Origin: an uncultured Cryptobacterium sp.
Lineage (GTDB): Bacteria > Actinomycetota > Coriobacteriia > Coriobacteriales > Eggerthellaceae
Direction: 5' to 3'
Assembly (NCBI GenBank): GCA_958410215.1
Contig: CATYOF010000004.1
Span: forward strand, 73,552-137,551
DNA: 64,000 nt
Both the position numbers and the translations under genes were made by a program. Below the pieces are notes generated by a model, which searched no databases, was not told the DNA's origin, and saw nothing but the letters and a program-made list of their open reading frames with translations. How positions within the stretch are numbered: the stretch's first letter is position 1; each line of letters opens with the position of its first letter. Of the stretch, positions 25,401 to 32,913 are shown piece by piece.

Positions 25401-25446
25401 CAGTTTTGAGCGTGTAGGCTTTAAGGCGCCCAAGCAAGTGGCCCAT
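22411..25446 (-). CDS. Secreted, wall-anchored metallophosphoesterase with LamG-like domain
   Basis: 1011 aa. Signal peptide at 1-35 (lysine, then a long hydrophobic stretch ending AIAFA). Calcineurin-like phosphoesterase at about 65-370: DNGDVVGAN, SGNHDIP, and later QTHSGYANT and VGSAHTHF give the metal ligands. A fibronectin-like part follows (about 430-560), then a LamG/concanavalin-like fold (about 570-790), a FIVAR-like helical segment, a beta domain, and an Asn/Gly/Ser-rich stalk. The C-terminus LAQTSD, a hydrophobic helix and KLRN resembles a sortase signal, with Ser replacing the usual Gly. Likely a surface enzyme acting on phosphate esters or glycans; substrate unknown. AAAGGAGG upstream. 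Confidence 0.85.
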   Translation of the reverse strand: MGHLLGRLKAYTLKTACLCAALTLALSGTPAIAFAANAEAQSTSNAEEMTQEKIDEANNAYDSAATKLTFISMSDTEFGGGEEGTDTTEASYNEKNYRLKAVADWAASHNFDVQAVLDNGDVVGANSPEMNAWNNSDKTDIHASRAGGWYCAVERSLSENFPDATMLLASGNHDIPTLFGTVMDINHKDDEKWFYPDAETGKGNIHIKINGYDFISLDYWDYTDFLKTTLEEISSTPDYDPTKPIFIQTHSGYANTSLGGPFHANYDIANSAAPGYLQDLLKDYPQAFVGSAHTHFSVEPETSIYQKDFTFFENGSMNYIYQDGPCIDSGYFNGGQGDRTEGSLTPYEATCNFISVLEDGSTVIRRYDMTHNRWIGMPWVVDTTLGKEGFTYTDENRSTIAPWWKDDTEVTTSNTTETSTTLGFSHAADDQLVNYYEITLTDIAGNPVNYTTKQVPYFSEGGQVSVSGSFKAYSRWYMTPNTMGFELSGLQPASYYTASIVAYDDFENASEPYTYTFRTEGSATFPELPNQPQLPEGISEGQFFSMDFEDDLSDSISGVTGSANGSVSFTESFNEDNGRAVYIPAGASNYVDLGNREEWNLGTDKNLTINFWINAEDLGGYGSFISNKNWTNWYRSGINVAPEGSNSTKIEFTLGDNVYDHGCYATGTVASYTNAWHMMSFEVDRDAKKARTYFDGDLVQTTDISVIGDMTSGLNMLLGVDGGKQYGSNGFTMDNLDMWDRPLSEEEIASLYAVSDPSNSASLDVLTQAITYSQDLLKQEEINSANGRVYDEDLHAILEVAIKNATAVANGSNRDLTIEQAYTELKDAVVNFENQPICWSVTATAEHGVIGIEGTTNDGSYVVEQGNNVVFSLSPDKNYSLDNAQISVTAGLDYELSGSQLTVKNVSGPVNVHVVFSEENTNSGNDGGNGDNSGNNSGNNGNSGNNNSNNTENNPADSTNTNPSDNTTSGSDDKSGLAQTSDFIAPLFVGAAIVAGSAALIVAIAWRKLRN

Positions 25447-25460
25447 TGATTCCTCCTTTG

Positions 25461-25511
25461 TTTACATCGTGATCTGGAAAGCCAGAAACAATCCTAGAGA
25501 GGCGATGTAAA
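25461..25511. other. Nested inverted repeat in the leader of the surface phosphoesterase
   Basis: TTTACATCG (25461-25469) and CGATGTAAA (25503-25511) enclose a small inner hairpin (TCTGG 25473-25477, CCAGA 25482-25486). It starts 15 nt upstream of the minus-strand start codon, so it would fold in the mRNA leader. Confidence 0.45.
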
Positions 25512-25725
25512 AACGAGGGAAGGAGAACGTAAGAAACTCGTTGCTCTTAGTGATGAATTGTTTCAAGATGTAAGATCTTCTCCATCGAGAATAATTGCGG
25601 TCAAAAATGTGATATGCAGCAGTGTGGTAGGGAATGGCCGCCCTGAGTTTTCAAATCACCGCAGAAAAGGATCTAAACTATTTTGAGAAGAATCCAAAAA
25701 ACGAGAAACCGCATAAGAAAAGCAT

Positions 25726-26928
25726 CTACTGATGTGAGGAATCCTTGCTTTCTTGATAGGTCAGTAAGGCTAAAAGCGGCATGACGAGCACGGTCAATGC
25801 TCCTGCGGAAACTAAAACCGAAGCTAGCGATGAAGACATGGCGCCTGCGCTTACCGCAACCGAGGTAACTGCAACGATAAGGGGAAGTGCGGTAGTGCAG
25901 TAAAGAGAAACGGTAACTTGATTACGCCAACCAAGCGCTTTGACTTCGGGTGTCTTGTCGGTGCGTAATGCAATAAAGATAGGTACCGCGCGAATCAAGA
26001 GAAGCATTGCAATAAATCCAATTAAAAGGAGTGGTTGGTTTAATACTGCAGTAACTTCAATTTTGGCGCCAGAAACTACAAAAAACAAAGGAATTAAAAA
26101 CCCATACCCAATGGCATTTAATTTTTCTTCAAGAACATGGTCGTTTTCAGGAACGATGTAGCGCAGGATAAAGCCTGCGGCAAAGGCGCCCAGAACAATA
26201 TCTAGGTCAAAAATTGCTGAAACTGCTACAAGTCCAACGAGTAGGAACATGGTCACGCGCACGAATGTTTGCGAAGTGGTATTGCGTCCTCGAGAAAGAA
26301 CCAGAAATATTTGATGTTCAGCTTTTGCTAGTCTTTGGCCCAAAACCGCAACGAGTACCGCAAGAACAATAAAGGCAAATAAGATAATTACCGTGATCCA
26401 TGGGGCGCGGGTAGAGAGCAAAAGCGCCATAGCGATAACGGGGCCCAATTCTCCCCACATGCCATAGGCAAGAACGCTTTCACCTGTTTTTTGAGCAAAA
26501 ATACCACGTTCTTTCAAGATTGGCATAAGTGCTCCGATGGCGGTGGTGGTAAGTGCGATGGCGAGGGCTAGAGCATCAATGGAAAGTTCGCCAAAGGAAG
26601 CATGATAAATACTCATAATAAGGGCAAATGCTAAAGCGAGTGTGGCGAGCCATGTTTTCAACCCTCGCTTACCTTCGCGACCTGTGATGGTTTGCGGATT
26701 GATTTCAAATCCAGCAAGCAAGAAAAGCATGGCGCAACCTAAGTCAGATAAAAACAAAACGCTTTCATCGAGCCAAATTTGGTTTAGGACTGAAGGCCCC
26801 AGTAAGGCACCGCCTATGAGGAGTAAAACGGTTTCTGGTATCGGTTTTTTAGGGATGAGGTTTGCGATAAGTGGAGCAAGCGCCGCTATGAGGGCGATAA
26901 GAGCGAGAGATATGAAATCGTGAGTCAT
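25726..26928 (-). CDS. Cation:proton antiporter, CPA2/Kef-type membrane domain
   Basis: 400 aa with about 12 hydrophobic segments. The pattern FLSDLGCAMLFLLAGFEINP and LGAFAAGFILRY is typical of monovalent cation:proton antiporter-2 proteins; it lacks the cytosolic TrkA-N regulatory domain of full KefB/C. Probable role in pH and Na+/K+ balance. Monocistronic, minus strand, about 280 nt downstream of the surface phosphoesterase gene's start. Ion specificity cannot be read from sequence. Confidence 0.8.
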   Translation of the reverse strand: MTHDFISLALIALIAALAPLIANLIPKKPIPETVLLLIGGALLGPSVLNQIWLDESVLFLSDLGCAMLFLLAGFEINPQTITGREGKRGLKTWLATLALAFALIMSIYHASFGELSIDALALAIALTTTAIGALMPILKERGIFAQKTGESVLAYGMWGELGPVIAMALLLSTRAPWITVIILFAFIVLAVLVAVLGQRLAKAEHQIFLVLSRGRNTTSQTFVRVTMFLLVGLVAVSAIFDLDIVLGAFAAGFILRYIVPENDHVLEEKLNAIGYGFLIPLFFVVSGAKIEVTAVLNQPLLLIGFIAMLLLIRAVPIFIALRTDKTPEVKALGWRNQVTVSLYCTTALPLIVAVTSVAVSAGAMSSSLASVLVSAGALTVLVMPLLALLTYQESKDSSHQ

Positions 26929-27307
26929 ATGAGGCTGATCCTTAGGGTTGGAAAATGACGACGCATATGGTGAAGTCTAGGTTGTTATGACGTGTATGTT
27001 TAAAAGTAGCTGGAAAAGACTACGAATGTTTCTGATGAGAACGGATGGATTATAACAAGATAAAAGTAAGAACTCCTTTTCAAAGTGATTTTCTTAGGTA
27101 GTATAAAAAAGCTTTTTACTCGGAAGTCAAAAGAGGCTAAGGGTAAATAAGTAAAGAGCTCAAAGAAACAGCTATTAAGAAACAGCCATCAAATAACTAA
27201 GAGTGGCAACCAGAAGCAAAGCCGAATCGCCGGATGAGTGGACATGCTGATCGGGTGGATAGGTGGATTTGCTCGGTAGTAGAGACGTGCGGAGGTTTTT
27301 GCGTCCT
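26929..27307. other. Intergenic region between divergent transporter genes
   Basis: About 380 nt, AT-rich. It must contain promoters for both divergent genes, but none is clear. No repeat or gene was recognised. Confidence 0.4.
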
Positions 27308-28495
27308 ATGATGCAGAAGAAACAACGAATGAATTTAAGAGAAGCACTACCGTTGGCAGGTATTACGGTTTCCACATTTATCTTCTGTACGTCTGAATTT
27401 ATGCCTGTAGCGCTTCTGACCGATATTGCGCTCAGCTTTTCTGTCACAGAATCTCAAGCCGGCATGCTTATTTCAGTATACGCATGGATGGTGATGTTAC
27501 TCTCGCTGCCTCTTATGATCGCTGCTTCACGAATTGGGTTTCGCCGTTTGTTTTTGATAATTGTGGCGTTATTTACTTTTGGACAGCTGCTTTCTTCACT
27601 TGCTACCAGTTATTTTATGCTTATGGCAGCGCGTATTGTGGTGGCCTGTGCTCATGCTATTTTCTGGTCGATTGCGCCTCCTATGGCAGTGAGGGTGGTG
27701 AGCGAAGATCATCGCCATATGGCATTAGGAATGGTGGTGATGGGCGAATCAGTTGCTTTGATTGCTGGTTTACCCCTTGGGCGTGTTATTGGTTTGGCGC
27801 TTGGATGGCGCATGACGTTTGCTTGCGTTGCGATAATTACCGTCATTATTTTTATTTATCTTTACTTTGTGCTTCCTGCTATTCCTGCAACAAAGCCCTT
27901 CTCGGTTCGTAGGTTGCCAGTACTTTTTAAAACAAAAACACTTCGGAGCCTTTACCTGTTCGTTGGGGTTATGATGACCGCCTATTATATGTGCTATAGC
28001 TATATCGAACCTTACCTATTACAGAGCGTTGGATTAGAAGAGCAGACCGTAACCGTAGTAATTGCGTTTTTTGGGGTGGCTGGCATCCTAGGGAGCGTTC
28101 TGTTTTCGAAGATATATGCCCGACAACGAGTAAAGTTTCTCTGCGGGTGTCTTCTGGGCTTGGTGACTGCATTCTTTGTTCTCTTTGTAAGCCAAGAATT
28201 TTTAATAGGGGTACTGGGCGCGTGCGTAGTACTAGGAATGGGAAGTACCGCAATGAATGCTGCCTTGCAATCGGAAGTAATTCGATATTCGAATCTTGAT
28301 GATCAAGCGGTAGCTACTTCAATTATCTCTGCAATTTTTAATTTTGGAATTGGTAGTGGCTCTGCCTTAGGTGGAGTAGTGACCAGTTGCGTTTCGGTTG
28401 GAAGCATCGGTGTGGCAGCGGGAGCTTTGGGGCTTGTTGCTTTTCTTTATTGTGCGATAGTTCTCATTCCGCGTTTACGTATTGCGCGCACTTAA
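27308..28495 (+). CDS. MFS transporter, DHA1/sugar-efflux-like
   Basis: 395 aa, 12 predicted helices. The opening LPLAGITVSTFIFCTSEFMPVALL and the loop SRIGFRRL are typical of the AraJ/SotB (YdeA) group of DHA1 exporters, which extrude sugars or drugs by proton antiport. ATG 27308 (or 27311) is chosen because GGAGG lies 12 nt upstream; an in-frame TTG at 27263 would add 15 residues. It is divergent from the CPA2 antiporter and is the last gene before the ribosomal block resumes. Confidence 0.8.
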   Translation: MMQKKQRMNLREALPLAGITVSTFIFCTSEFMPVALLTDIALSFSVTESQAGMLISVYAWMVMLLSLPLMIAASRIGFRRLFLIIVALFTFGQLLSSLATSYFMLMAARIVVACAHAIFWSIAPPMAVRVVSEDHRHMALGMVVMGESVALIAGLPLGRVIGLALGWRMTFACVAIITVIIFIYLYFVLPAIPATKPFSVRRLPVLFKTKTLRSLYLFVGVMMTAYYMCYSYIEPYLLQSVGLEEQTVTVVIAFFGVAGILGSVLFSKIYARQRVKFLCGCLLGLVTAFFVLFVSQEFLIGVLGACVVLGMGSTAMNAALQSEVIRYSNLDDQAVATSIISAIFNFGIGSGSALGGVVTSCVSVGSIGVAAGALGLVAFLYCAIVLIPRLRIART

Positions 28496-28661
28496 AGCAC
28501 CTTTTATTGTTTGAGTAATAGACGGCAAGAAATAATAAATAGTGAGAGTAGATGGCAAGAGGCCCTGAGCAGCAATATGAGTTCTCAAGTTAATGCTTTC
28601 CCTCTGGCTTTCAAGACAACTGTGAATTCTTTGCGAAGAAATAAAGACCCCAACTTTTAAC

Positions 28662-28690
28662 TTGCATAGCTGGTGATTCGTAAGTATAAT
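28662..28690 (+). promoter_or_regulatory. Promoter of the rplB-rplX block
   Basis: TTGCAT (28662-28667), 17-nt spacer, TATAAT (28685-28690). The expected leader of about 145 nt contains the shared 23-nt motif (28712). The remaining sequence between the MFS gene and rplB shows nothing else. Confidence 0.65.
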
Positions 28691-28711
28691 TCTCGTTTGC
28701 GTCTGGCTGTT

Positions 28712-28734
28712 TATGGATACACCCGGGCGCGTGG
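28712..28734 (+). promoter_or_regulatory. Shared 23-nt motif, copy B (rplB operon)
   Basis: TATGGATACACCCGGG followed by CGCGTGG. It matches copy A (7747) at 20 of 23 positions. Here it lies downstream of the TATAAT promoter, so it would be in the RNA, and no TTGACA follows it. Confidence 0.65.
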
Positions 28735-28843
28735 TAACTCGGAGTCGCCGGGAGCCCTCTCCCAAAGGTTCTCATGGCGGTGATGGAGACCACATAAGAC
28801 CGAGGGCATGAACAAGCTGTTCAAGCCCATAGAAAGGAAGAAA

Positions 28844-29674
28844 ATGGGAGTAAAACAATACAAGCCCACAAGCCCTGGGCGTCGCTTCCAGACCGTCTCG
28901 GATTTTGCTGACATTACCAGCACCACTCCTGAGAAGTCTCTGTTAGCACCTCTGCCCAAGAAGGCTGGCCGTAACAACAACGGTCGCGTTACCACCCGTC
29001 ATCAGGGTGGCGGTACCAAGCGTCGTTACCGCATCATCGACTTTAAGCGCAACAAGGATGGCATTCCTGCTAAGGTTGCAACGATCGAGTACGACCCTAA
29101 CCGCAGCGCACGTATCGCTCTTCTTCACTATGCAGACGGTGAAAAGCGCTACATCCTTCATCCAAAGGGCCTCAAAGTTGGCGAAACCGTAATCTCTGGC
29201 GCTGATGCTGACATTAAGCCAGGCAACGCATTGCCCTTATCCGCAATTCCCGTAGGTACGCTCATCCATGCTGTTGAGCTTCAGCCTGGTCGCGGTGCTG
29301 CAATTGCTCGCTCTGCTGGCACCAGCATTCAGCTCATGGGCAAGGAAGGCAACTACGCAATTCTTCGCATGCCTTCTTCTGAAATGCGTCGTGTTTTGGT
29401 TACCTGCCGCGCAACCGTAGGTGAAGTTGGCAACGCTGAACATGGCAACATCAAAATTGGTAAAGCTGGCCGTAACCGTTGGAAGGGCATTCGTCCCAGC
29501 GTTCGTGGTACGGTTATGAACCCAGTAGACCATCCTCATGGTGGTGGTGAAGGTAAGAACAAGTCTTCCGGTCGTCACCCTGTTACCCCATGGGGCGTAT
29601 CCACCAAGGGTCACCGCACCCGCAACCCCAAGAAGGCTACAAGCCGCTTGATCATCCGTCGTCGCAAGAAGTAG
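28844..29674 (+). CDS. rplB: 50S ribosomal protein L2
   Basis: 276 aa, the standard length. L2 is needed for subunit joining and peptidyl transfer; the conserved MNPVDHPHGGGEG loop, with its key His, is present near residue 230. ATG 28844 is chosen for AAAGGAAG just upstream; an in-frame ATG at 28808 would add 12 atypical residues. First gene of the second ribosomal block, about 16 kb from its usual partner rplW. Confidence 0.97.
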   Translation: MGVKQYKPTSPGRRFQTVSDFADITSTTPEKSLLAPLPKKAGRNNNGRVTTRHQGGGTKRRYRIIDFKRNKDGIPAKVATIEYDPNRSARIALLHYADGEKRYILHPKGLKVGETVISGADADIKPGNALPLSAIPVGTLIHAVELQPGRGAAIARSAGTSIQLMGKEGNYAILRMPSSEMRRVLVTCRATVGEVGNAEHGNIKIGKAGRNRWKGIRPSVRGTVMNPVDHPHGGGEGKNKSSGRHPVTPWGVSTKGHRTRNPKKATSRLIIRRRKK

Positions 29675-29698
29675 CGCCCGATCGCTTAAGGAGAAACA

Positions 29699-29956
29699 TT
29701 GAGCAGAAGTTTGAAAAAAGGTCCATTCGTGGAACCTCGCCTTCTCAATCGCATCGTGGCGATGAACGAAGCAGGCGAAAAGAATGTCATCAAGACTTGG
29801 TCGCGTTCTTCTACCATTTTCCCAGAGATGGTTGGTCATACCATCGCTGTGCATGATGGCCGCAAGCACGTACCAGTGTATGTAACCGAGTCCATGGTTG
29901 GACACAAGTTGGGCGAATTTGCTCCAACCCGTACCTTCCGTGGTCACGACAAGTAA
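29699..29956 (+). CDS. rpsS: 30S ribosomal protein S19
   Basis: 85 aa. S19 sits in the 30S head and contacts S13 and bridge B1. SRSLKKGPFVEPRLL, TWSRSSTIFPEMVGHTIAVH and HKLGEFAPTRTFRGH are diagnostic. TTG start with AAGGAG upstream; 24 nt after rplB. Confidence 0.96.
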   Translation: MSRSLKKGPFVEPRLLNRIVAMNEAGEKNVIKTWSRSSTIFPEMVGHTIAVHDGRKHVPVYVTESMVGHKLGEFAPTRTFRGHDK

Positions 29957-29969
29957 GAAAGGGTGAAAC

Positions 29970-30311
29970 ATGGAAGCTAAAGCAATCGCTCGCTATGTGC
30001 GCGTTTCGCCCCGTAAGGCGCGTATCGTGCTCGACCAAATCCGCGGCAAAGATGTTGTAGCCGCTCAGGAAACCCTGCGTTTCACCAACCGCGCAGTTGC
30101 AGAAGTTGTTGAGAAGACTCTGAACTCCGCTGTTGCAAATGCTGCACAGAAAGGTGCTGGCAACCCAGACAATCTGGTTGTTAAGGCATGCTTTGCTGAC
30201 GAAGGCCCAACTTTGAAGCGCATTCGTCCTCGTGCAAAGGGTTCCGCATCGCGCATTCGTAAGCGCACCAGCCACATCACCGTCATCGTAGCAACTCGAG
30301 AGGAGGCATAG
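29970..30311 (+). CDS. rplV: 50S ribosomal protein L22
   Basis: 113 aa. L22 lines the exit tunnel; its beta-hairpin tip (RIRPRAKGSASRIRKRTSHI) is intact, the place where macrolide resistance changes occur in other bacteria. GAAAGGGTG upstream. It ends 1 nt before rpsC. Confidence 0.96.
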   Translation: MEAKAIARYVRVSPRKARIVLDQIRGKDVVAAQETLRFTNRAVAEVVEKTLNSAVANAAQKGAGNPDNLVVKACFADEGPTLKRIRPRAKGSASRIRKRTSHITVIVATREEA

Positions 30312-30312
30312 T

Positions 30313-31023
30313 ATGGGTCAGAAAGTAAGCCCCACCGGTTTCCGTCTTGGTGTTACTGAGGATTGGCGTAGCCGTTGGTATTCCGACAAGGACTATGCGG
30401 CAAACCTTGAAAACGACCTCGTAATTCGCAAGTTCCTGGAAAAGCAGCTCGCCCATGCAGCCGTTTCTCGTGTAGAAATTGAACGCGCTGGCGACAAGAT
30501 CAAGGTAATCATTACCACGTCTCGTCCAGGTGTTGTAATTGGTAAGAAGGGCGCAGAAGTTGACGCTCTTCGCAAGAAGCTTAACCAGATCGCAAACGGC
30601 ACCGTATCCGTTGAGGTTGTAGAAGTTAAGCGTCCTGAGCTCGATGCAAATCTTATTGCTCAGTCTATTGCAGAACAGTTGGAAAACCGTGTTGCTTTCC
30701 GTCGCGCTATGCGCAAGGCTGTTCAGTCTGCACGCAAGTCTGGTGCTAAGGGTATTCGTATCCAGTGCTCAGGCCGTCTTGGTGGCGCTGAAATGAGCCG
30801 CCGTGAATGGTACCGCGAAGGTCGTGTGCCTCTGCACACCCTCCGTGCAAAGATTGACTATGGCTTTGCTACCGCTGCAACCACCATGGGTTCCATTGGT
30901 ATTCAGGTTTGGGTATATCACGGTGAAGTTCTTCCTGGACAGAAGGCTCCACAGCCAGCTCTCGAAGGTTCTTCTCGTCCCAACCGTCGCGGCCGTCGCA
31001 ACAACGATAGGGGTGATAAATAA
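30313..31023 (+). CDS. rpsC: 30S ribosomal protein S3
   Basis: 236 aa. The KH domain (VVIGKKGAEVDALRKKL) and the C-terminal domain with GCSGRLGGAEMSR-type sequence (IQCSGRLGGAEMSRREWYREG region, about 150-170) are present; the tail is Arg/Asn-rich. S3 forms the mRNA entry channel. GGAGGC lies upstream. Its TAA shares bases with the rplP ATG. Confidence 0.96.
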   Translation: MGQKVSPTGFRLGVTEDWRSRWYSDKDYAANLENDLVIRKFLEKQLAHAAVSRVEIERAGDKIKVIITTSRPGVVIGKKGAEVDALRKKLNQIANGTVSVEVVEVKRPELDANLIAQSIAEQLENRVAFRRAMRKAVQSARKSGAKGIRIQCSGRLGGAEMSRREWYREGRVPLHTLRAKIDYGFATAATTMGSIGIQVWVYHGEVLPGQKAPQPALEGSSRPNRRGRRNNDRGDK

Positions 31024-31445
31024 TGTTGGTACCTAAGCGCGTTAAGCACCGCAAGGTCCAGCGTGGTTCTATGAAGGGTAACGCTAAGGGCGGCACCACT
31101 TTGAATCACGGCTCCTGGGGCATTCAGGCTCTGGATCGCCATTGGATCACTAACCGCCAGATCGAGGCTGCTCGTATCGCAATGACCCGTCGTATGAACC
31201 GTACTGGTAATGTTTGGATCACGATCTTCCCCGACAAGCCCATCACGCAGAAGCCTGCTGAAACTCGAATGGGTAAAGGTAAGGGTAACCCCGAGGGTTG
31301 GGTAGCAGTTGTAAAGCCCGGCCGTATCATGTTTGAGATCGATGGTGTTGACGAAGAAACTGCACGCGATGCACTTCGTCTCGCAATCAATAAGTTGCCC
31401 ATCAAGTGCAAGATCGTTAAGCGCGAGGCAGAAGGGCAGGAGTAA
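31023..31445 (+). CDS. rplP: 50S ribosomal protein L16
   Basis: 140 aa. MLVPKRVKHRKVQRGS, GRMKG-like segment NAKGGTTLNHG, and ETRMGKGKGNPEGWVAVVKPGRI mark L16, which positions A-site tRNA and organises the central protuberance. Starts within TAATG shared with rpsC; rpmC follows without gap. Confidence 0.96.
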   Translation: MLVPKRVKHRKVQRGSMKGNAKGGTTLNHGSWGIQALDRHWITNRQIEAARIAMTRRMNRTGNVWITIFPDKPITQKPAETRMGKGKGNPEGWVAVVKPGRIMFEIDGVDEETARDALRLAINKLPIKCKIVKREAEGQE

Positions 31446-31649
31446 ATGAAAGCAGCAGAGATCAGGAATCTTTCAGGTGAAGATCTGCAGGCTAAGCTGA
31501 AGGAAGCACGTGCAGAGCTTTTTAACCTGCGCTTCCAGATGGCTACTGGCCAGTTGGATAACACCGCTCGCATCAAGCAGGTCAAGAAAGACATCGCTCG
31601 CATCCAGACCGAGATGCGCGATCGCGAGCTCAAGGCTGTTCAGGCTTAA
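31446..31649 (+). CDS. rpmC: 50S ribosomal protein L29
   Basis: 67 aa, two-helix protein at the tunnel exit near L23. MKAAEIRNLSGEDLQAKLKEA and the middle FNLRFQMATGQLDNTARI are typical. ATG directly follows the rplP stop codon, with GAGGCAGAAGGGCAGGAG supplying the ribosome site inside rplP. Confidence 0.95.
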   Translation: MKAAEIRNLSGEDLQAKLKEARAELFNLRFQMATGQLDNTARIKQVKKDIARIQTEMRDRELKAVQA

Positions 31650-31675
31650 GGCTCGACTAGGAAGGTTTGAATAGC

Positions 31676-31936
31676 ATGAGTGAAGAACGTAATTCTCGTA
31701 AAGTCCGTCAGGGTGTTGTAGTAAGCATTTCTGGCGACAAGACTTGCGTTGTACAAGTACACGAACGCAAGCCACATCCGGTATACGGCAAGATGGTTAA
31801 CTCTACTAAGAAGTTCCATGCTCACGACGAAAACAATGAAGCTGGCGTGGGTGACACCGTAACGATTATGGAAACTCGCCCGCTGTCTAAGATGAAGCGT
31901 TGGCGTCTTCTCGACATCGTTGAGAAGGCCAAGTAA
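31676..31936 (+). CDS. rpsQ: 30S ribosomal protein S17
   Basis: 86 aa. S17 is an early 16S-binding assembly protein. RKVRQGVVVSISGDKTCVV, KYHAHDE-like KKFHAHDENN and VTIMETRPLSKMKRWRL are diagnostic. ATG 31676 is chosen because GGAAGG is 10 nt upstream; a TTG at 31667 would leave almost no spacing. Confidence 0.95.
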   Translation: MSEERNSRKVRQGVVVSISGDKTCVVQVHERKPHPVYGKMVNSTKKFHAHDENNEAGVGDTVTIMETRPLSKMKRWRLLDIVEKAK

Positions 31937-31974
31937 GTTTTTGCTTACTTGAAAGCATCGAAAGGGATAAGCAT

Positions 31975-32343
31975 ATGATTCAAATGCAGAGCATGCTCGC
32001 CGTCGCTGATAACTCTGGCGCTCGCAAGGTGCAGTGCATCAAGGTTCTGGGTGGCTCTAAGCGCCGCTATGCAGGCCTGGGTGATGTCATCGTATGCAGC
32101 GTTAAAGAGGCAATGCCAAACGGCAGCGTTAAAAAGGGCGATGTCGTCCGCTGCGTAGTAGTACGCGTTAAAAAAGAAGTTCGTCGTGAAGACGGCAGCT
32201 ATATTAAGTTCGACCAGAATGCAGCCGTGCTGATCGATGCCAACGGCGCTCCCCGTGGTACCCGTATCTTTGGTCCTGTTGCTCGCGAGCTTCGCGAGAA
32301 GAAGTACATGAAGATCGTGTCCCTGGCACCGGAAACGCTGTAG
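31975..32343 (+). CDS. rplN: 50S ribosomal protein L14
   Basis: 122 aa. L14 lies at the subunit interface and binds the silencing factor RsfS. MIQMQSMLAVADNSGARKVQCIKVLGG and the C-terminal GTRIFGPVARELREKKYMKIVSLAPE are canonical. AAAGGGA upstream. Confidence 0.97.
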   Translation: MIQMQSMLAVADNSGARKVQCIKVLGGSKRRYAGLGDVIVCSVKEAMPNGSVKKGDVVRCVVVRVKKEVRREDGSYIKFDQNAAVLIDANGAPRGTRIFGPVARELREKKYMKIVSLAPETL

Positions 32344-32355
32344 GAGGAACAATTC

Positions 32356-32673
32356 ATGGCTAAAATGAACATCAAAAAAGGTGACAAGGTAAAGGTTTTA
32401 ACTGGCAAGGATCGTGGCGCTGAAGGCACCGTTCTTGCTGCAAAGCCTCAAAGCCAGCGTGTTACCGTTGAAAAAGTAAACATTATCAAAAAGGCAATGC
32501 GTCCTACTCAGGCAAATCCTGAAGGTGGTATTGCATCCATGGAGGCACCTATCCATGTATCCAACGTGGCTCTTATTTGCCCCTCTTGCAAAGAGGCAAC
32601 GCGCGTAAGCATCAAGCGCGAAAACGGCAAAAAGATTCGCGTATGCAAGAAGTGCGGTGCTGACATTGATTAA
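32356..32673 (+). CDS. rplX: 50S ribosomal protein L24
   Basis: 105 aa. The KOW motif (IKKGDKVKVLTGKDRGAEGTV) is followed by VNIIKKAMRPTQANPEGGI and a C-terminal part with CPSCKEATRV and CKKCGADI, a four-Cys pattern (CPSC, CKKC) found in some bacterial L24. GGAGGA upstream. Last gene before a hairpin pair and an internal promoter. Confidence 0.96.
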   Translation: MAKMNIKKGDKVKVLTGKDRGAEGTVLAAKPQSQRVTVEKVNIIKKAMRPTQANPEGGIASMEAPIHVSNVALICPSCKEATRVSIKRENGKKIRVCKKCGADID

Positions 32674-32699
32674 TTAGTTTGCCTTTCGGCAAACTAATT
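32672..32699 (+). promoter_or_regulatory. Hairpin at the rplX stop codon
   Basis: AATTAGTTTGCC (32672-32683) and GGCAAACTAATT (32688-32699) form a perfect 12-bp stem with a UUUC loop that includes the stop codon. No U-run; possibly an RNA 3'-end stabiliser or pause site. Confidence 0.6.
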
Positions 32700-32730
32700 G
32701 ACTCGATGTTGCGAAATGTCAAAAGTAACT

Positions 32731-32774
32731 AACCACACATGTTTTTCGGTTAAGAAAAGCGTGTGTGGTTTTGG
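32731..32774 (+). terminator. Long hairpin between rplX and rplE
   Basis: 32731-32747 pairs with 32754-32770 in a continuous 17-bp stem with two G-U pairs and loop GGTTAA; arms begin AACCACACATG and end GTGTGTGGTT. TTGG follows, so termination may be partial. It lies directly before the internal promoter. Confidence 0.6.
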
Positions 32775-32782
32775 CGTATAGG

Positions 32783-32811
32783 TTGACCTAAAGATGCTCT
32801 TCCTGTATGGT
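32783..32811 (+). promoter_or_regulatory. Internal promoter before rplE
   Basis: TTGACC (32783-32788), 17-nt spacer, TATGGT (32806-32811). It would give an rplE leader of about 95 nt. Confidence 0.55.
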
Positions 32812-32841
32812 GTCGTCTTTGGGTGCGCTAATTGCGCCTAT

Positions 32842-32883
32842 GACCCTAGCAAACGCTGGGGACGCAGGGTCGGAAATCCTGTG
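32842..32883 (+). promoter_or_regulatory. Structured leader of rplE with alternative pairings
   Basis: GACCCT (32842-32847) pairs with AGGGTC (32866-32871), enclosing AGC/GCT. Alternatively CGCAGG (32863-32868) pairs with CCTGTG (32878-32883). The two structures exclude each other, as in attenuators. In E. coli, S8 represses the spc genes at the rplE start, so a ribosomal-protein target is plausible here. Confidence 0.4.
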
Positions 32884-32913
32884 TTTAATTCATCGAGAAA
32901 GGTATAAAACACA

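Noticed and set aside
29237..29971. 244-codon minus-strand open frame opposite rplB and rpsS
   Set aside because: Antisense shadow of two certain ribosomal genes.
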